NCBI GenBank assembly: GCA_902826775.1
Contig: CADEHE010000002.1
Coordinates: 186,001-250,000, forward strand
Source: an uncultured Pseudomonadota bacterium
GTDB taxonomy: Bacteria; Pseudomonadota; Gammaproteobacteria; Burkholderiales; JALYOK01
DNA: 64,000 bases
Reading direction: 5' to 3'
The position numbers were made by a program, and so were the translations under genes. Of the stretch, positions 31,001-37,000 are shown piece after piece (positions within the stretch are counted from its first letter, which is position 1; every line of letters starts with the position of its first letter). Below the pieces are notes generated by a model. It was not told the origin of the DNA and ran no database searches. It saw only the letters and a program-made list of their open reading frames with translations.

Positions 31001-34000
31001 ATGTCGCCATCGATCAGCGTATCGTCCACGGCGCTGATCGTCACCGTCTGCGGCACGTTCCAGTTGGCCGCGGTAAAGGTCACGCTCGGGGCGGAAACGG
31101 TGCCTTCGCTGGTATCGCTGGAGCTGAGTGCAATCGTCACGTCGGCGGTCGGCGCAGTATTGAGTACGATCTGCACTTGCGCGCTACCACTGGCTTCGAG
31201 CATGCGATTGAAGCTGTAGCGCTGCAGGAATACGCCGTCGCTATTGCCGTCGCTTGCACCGACGCCCGACCAAGCGATCACCATGCGGCCACTCGAATCT
31301 AGAACAGCCGATGAATAGTTTTGATTGCCAATGGACGAATTCGTCACCTTGAATTCGCTGTCCAGCGCTATGCCGCTGCCCGCAAAGCGGCGGGCATAAA
31401 CACCATCGAAACTGCCGTCTTGACCGGTGCTGGTCCACGTCACGACGAAGTTGCCGTTGGCGTCGGCAGCGACGTTCGCGTTGTACTGATCCGAGTTGGT
31501 GTACTGATTGACTTGTACTTCGGCGGTTAAGGGCAAACCGGCCGCATTGAAGCAACGCGCGTAGATCCCTCTGCCCGAACCATCCTGAAGGTTGCTCTCC
31601 CACACGACGACAAAGTTGCCGCTACCGTCCATGTCGATGCGCGGGCGCGCCTGGTCGCCGGCGCTTGTGGTCGCCACCAGAGTTTCGCCGCTGAGCGCGC
31701 TGCCGGCGGAATCGTAGCGGCGCAAAAGCACCGCAGAGCCGCTGCCGTCTTGCGCGGCGTTGTCGCTCGCCCACACGACCACAAAGCCGCCGGATGCGTC
31801 GACCGCAACGCTCGCGTTATTCTGATTGAGCGCGGTAGTTTGATTAACCAAAAACTCATTGCCCAACGCCGCGCCGGATGCGTTGTAACGGCGAGCGTAT
31901 ACTCCGTCGCCGCCGCCATCCTGCGATACGCTCGTCCACGTCACGACAAACGCGCCGCTGGCATTCATGGCAAGCGACGGCGCGTACTGATTGTTAGCCG
32001 TGGTTTGATTGATCAGAAACTCGCCGCTCAGCGCGCTGCCGGTGTTGTCGTAGCGGCGCCCGTAAACGCCCAGCCCACTGCCGTCTTGCAGGTTGCTCTG
32101 CCAGACCACCACAAAATTGCCGCTGGAATCCATGGCAACGGACGGCGAGCCTTGCTGATCTGCCGTAGTGGTATTGACCACGAATTCGGCGCCCTGCGCC
32201 ACACCGCTGGCGTTGTAGCGCTGTGCGTAGACGCCGTAGTTTCCGGCCGCATCTTGATTCAAGCTCTGCCACACGACCACGTAGTTGCCGTTGGCGTCCA
32301 TCGCCACGGATTGCGTGCCGAAAGTTGCTTGGGCACCAGCGGTGAAGGTGTTGACGCGCGTTTCGCCACCGGCCGCGACCGGAACGGGAACAACGTTGAT
32401 GCCGGCGCTGGTGGGCGCGAGCGCCGCAGAGATTTCTGACGTGGAGACAAAATTGCCGCCACCCTGATCCTCGGTAGCTGTCGCCGTGATCACCTCGCTA
32501 GCTAGCACCGATACGGGAATTGCGTTCGTGAAATTGACCGTGCCGCCCGCACCGGTGTTCACAGTGAACGCGCCGAGGAAACGCTGCCCTTCGCCGTAGC
32601 CGCTTGCATCTGCCGAGGGACTAGCGAACAACTCGATGCGAAAATCCGTATTCGCGGTGCTATTGAGGAAGCCCGAAACTGTGACTTGCGAGCCGTTGGT
32701 GACGACATTTGTCAACACCGGGAAATTCTGCAGATTGTTCTCGCCCGGATCGGCGTCACCGACATCGTTCGCAGTAACGCCATTGCCGCCTAGGTCGATG
32801 CCCAGGCGGGTATTGCCGTAGATGCTATTGCTCAGTGCGGTGAAATCGCCGCCACCGCCGTCGGTCATGATGCCGTAGCCAAAATTTCCGGCGATGACGT
32901 TGCCCGCGTTAGCTGCGGTACCGCCAATGTTCAAGCCCGAGGCGGAGGCGATGTAGATGCCGGCGCTCCTGGCAACAGCGTTAGAGCCATTGCCGAGCGA
33001 CACGGTGCGCGAAGCATCGAGTCCGATGGTGTTGCCTTGAATGGTCGTTATACCGCCGGGTGAAAGGTAAATTCCACCACGCGCGACGCTCCAAGACACG
33101 TTGGTATTGCCAGAAATCACGTTGCCGGCACCCAGCGCAGCGCCACCGATCGTCGTGCCGGTGGCGCCGAAATCTACAACTATGCCGAAACCTCCGTTGG
33201 AGATGGCGAAGCTGCCGGTCGTGTCTACGCCAATATAGTTGCCTTCAATAGTGTTATTCGCGGTCGTGGCGTCTTGGATATCGACGCCGTAGGCAGTGTT
33301 GCCGGAAATGACATTGCGTGCGCCTGCGGAGGTGCCGCCGATGATATTGCTCGATGCACCGTTCAAAACGTGCACGCCGATTTCGTCATTCGCAAGTGCG
33401 GCGTTTCCGTTCGCATTCACGCCGATGTAGTTACCCGAGACGACGTTACTTGAACTACCTGCATCTATGATCCGCACGCCGTCCTGGCCATTACCGGAGA
33501 TCACATTGCGCTGCACCGCGGACGTGCCGCCGATGGTATTGTTGTGCGCACCGGCTTGGATAAGTATCCCGTCGAGTTGATTGCCCCTGTCGAGAAGCCC
33601 GGTGGCGTCGGTGCCAATATAGTTTCCGGAGATGGTGTTGCCGCTAACTTCGGCGTCTTCTAGGTCTATGCCGATAAGGTTCCCTGAGATAACGTTGCGT
33701 TCGCCTGCATCGTTACTACCATCAGCGTCTGTGCCGACAATGTTGCCAGTGACCAACGAAGTAGTGCCGCCGCTATTGAACAAGACCCCGTAGGCACTGT
33801 TGCCGATCTGAGTTGTTCCGTCTGCACCAATGCCGATGTAGTTGCCTTGTACCCTGTTGTTGCTGACACCATTGGCCACGAGCACGCCGTGATGGTTGCC
33901 GGAGATGATGTTACGCGCGCCAGTAACACCCGACCCCAGTCGATTGTTGGTCGCACCGTTCCAGAACGAAACGCCACCTTCGCTATTACCCAACGCAACT

Positions 34001-37000
34001 AGGCCGGTCACATCGGTGCCGATGTAATTGCCTTGCACCACGTTGTTGCTTGTGCCCGCGCCGAGCATTTCAACGCCATACCAGTTGTTGCCGGAGATGA
34101 TATTGCGTTCGGCGGCATCGTTTGTGCCGTCAGCGTTGGTACCGATGCGATTGTTGCTCGCTCCGATATCCATCACAACGCCGCTCATGCCGCCAACAGC
34201 GGCGATACCGTTGACGTCTAAGGTACCGGTTATGTCGGTACCGATGTAGTTACCGATAACCACGTTTCCGGTCGCAGAAGCCCCAGTGAAAGTGATGCCA
34301 GTTCCGCCATTGCCGGAGATGATGTTGCGCGCAACGCTTGTGATACCACCGATCGTATTGTTCGCCGAAGAGATGTAAATGCCGCCGGCTGCGTTCGAGA
34401 GCGCCGCAGTACCGCTAGCATTTAGACCAATTATGTTTCCCGCAATGAGGGTGTTGTTCGCCGGTGCTTCAAGCTGAACGCCAACCCAAGTAGTGGTTCC
34501 GGAGATGACGTTTCCTTGACCTGCAGCCGTCCCGCCGATAGTCGTGCTAGCGGCGTTGACCCAAACGCCTTGCACTCCATTGCCGACAGAGGAGGTGCCA
34601 GTTGCGTTCGTGCCGATGTAGTTGCCCTGAATCTTGTTGCCCGTACTGGTACCGTTGCCGGTATCTACACCCACCCCGACGGAAGTATTGCCGGAAATGA
34701 CGTTGCGGTCTGCGGGCGCGCTGCCGCCGACAACATTATTGTTGCTGTTCCATATTAGGACGCCGGTTGCGTTCCCTGCGCTGCCCGTTCCCGCGGCGTT
34801 TAGTCCGATCCAGTTACCCGCAATCGTATTGCCGTCACTGCTATTGATGTGGATTCCGATCTGCGTGAAGTTCTGAACAACGAGGCCTCGGATGGTGCTG
34901 CCGTCCGAGCCTGAATACAAGCGAACGCCGTCTTGAACCGTGCCACCGCCGTTGAGCACGACTACCGGGGCACCAGCATAGTCAGGCTCACTACTCGCAT
35001 CGATGACGACGGCCTGGGCGATAGCCGGTAGCGCGGCGCTTAGATTAATGATGTGCGGCCCTATGCCATCAATCGCGAAAACGATTTTGTCGGGTGTACC
35101 GCCGTTGGCCGTATTGTTTGCCGCGTAGATCGCCTCACGTAAGCTGATACGCCCATCCGTGCCGCGACTATTGCCCAGCGTCGAGATAGTCACCGTACCA
35201 CTAGCGACGCCTGAATCGTATGCGTCGCTGACGGTGTCGACTACGACAATACCGGTCGCCGCCGCCGTGACGTTCGCCGCGAATTCCGAGGTGCTACCGT
35301 AGTTACCGCCGCCCAAGTCCACAGTGGCGGTCGCGGTGACTTTATCGCCGTGGTTGACCCAGGCATTGACCAGCAACGTGTTGAAGCTGGCGTTGCCTGA
35401 GCCGTCAGTGGTAATGTTGAGGAAGCCGAGGTAGCGCTCACCCTCACCATTGGTCGCGTCCGCGGCGGCCGAGCGGGTTCCGAAGAATTCGATGCGGTAG
35501 GTAGTGTTGGCGTTTGAGTTCAGCGTTCCAACGACCGTGGTGCCGGCGGAGGCGGATGCGGCGCTGGTTAGCACCGGGAAGTTCTGCAGGTTGTTGGCAC
35601 CGGCGTCAGAGTCGCCCGCATCGTTGGCCGTCACGCCATTGGGGCTGAGGTCGATTCCCAGCCCGGAGTTCCGCGAAATGCTGTTGCCCAGAATCTGGAC
35701 GCCAGCGATTGTCGCGTCCTTCACGTATACGCCGTCACCGGCATTGAAAGCGATCAGGTTGCCCTCGCCGGCATTGGTGCCGCCGACCGTCCCACTCGTG
35801 ACGGTCAACGCGCTGGCGAATTGCACGCCTGCGCCGGCGTTGCCTTTCGCAACCGACCCGCTGTAGTCGGTGCCAATGTAGTTGCCGATTATGATCACGC
35901 CGCTAGTGTCACCCACGCCGATACCATGGATACCGTTCGCGGAGATCACGTTACGCCCACCCGCGAGCGCACTGCCCACGGTGTTGCCGGTGCCTGCCGT
36001 GTTGAAATGGACGCCGTCGTGTGCGTTGCCCAAGCTGGTCGACCCGTCGGCGCCGACGCCGATATAGTTGCCGATCACCTGGTTGCCGGTGGACGTAGAG
36101 GTGTCTATCGCGATGCCGGCATTGTCGTTGCCCGAAATGACGTTCCGATCCGCGGCGACGAGGCCTCCGATGATGTTGTTCTGCGCGCCGTTGTTAAGCT
36201 GGATCCCGTTCGCGCTATTGCCCAAGTCCGTCAGCCCCGATGTCCCGACGCCGATGTGGTTGCCGGCAATGGTGACATTATCCGCACCGTCGAGCAGGAT
36301 GCCGTGCGACGAGAATCGGTTGATCGCCAGGCCGCGTATCGTGCTCGATGAGGCGCCCGAGGTCAGATTCAGACCGACCGCACCGGCACCAGCGGCAGTG
36401 CCGTTCAGTTCGATCGCCGGTAAGTTCCCGTTCGCGGCCCAGCTGTCGTCAGTCGTTGCGTCCAGCACGACGGCCCCGGTGATAGCCGGCAGCGCAGAGC
36501 TCAGATTGATAACGTGTGGTCCGGCGCCCGCAATGTTGAAATAGATGTAGTCGGGTCCGCCGACGTTCGCCGTCGCGTTCGTCGCTTGAATAGCCTCGCG
36601 CAACGAGACTCCATCGCCGCCGTCCGAAGCCACCAAATTGGCAATCGAAGTTACAGCACCGTTGCTGGAGTCGCTGGTGTTGGTCACTACCAGCGCACCG
36701 ACGTGCACGTTGATGATATCCGTGTCGCTCAGCGCACCACCGCTGCCGGTGTTGCCTTGATCGTCGGTCGTCAGGGTGAGTTGCGCCAACCCGCGGTAGC
36801 CCGTGGTAGGCGTAAAAGTCACGCCGTTACCTAAGGCGGTATTGAATGCGCTGACACTGCCGCTGTACGTAAAGGCAGCGCTGCCATTCGCGCCACTCAC
36901 CAGAGTCAATCCGGCCGTGCTCGCCAAAGTGAGCGTGCCGTTAGTGGCAGCCAAGCTCACGCGCACTGCGCTGCTGGCGGCATCGACATCCGCGATCTGG

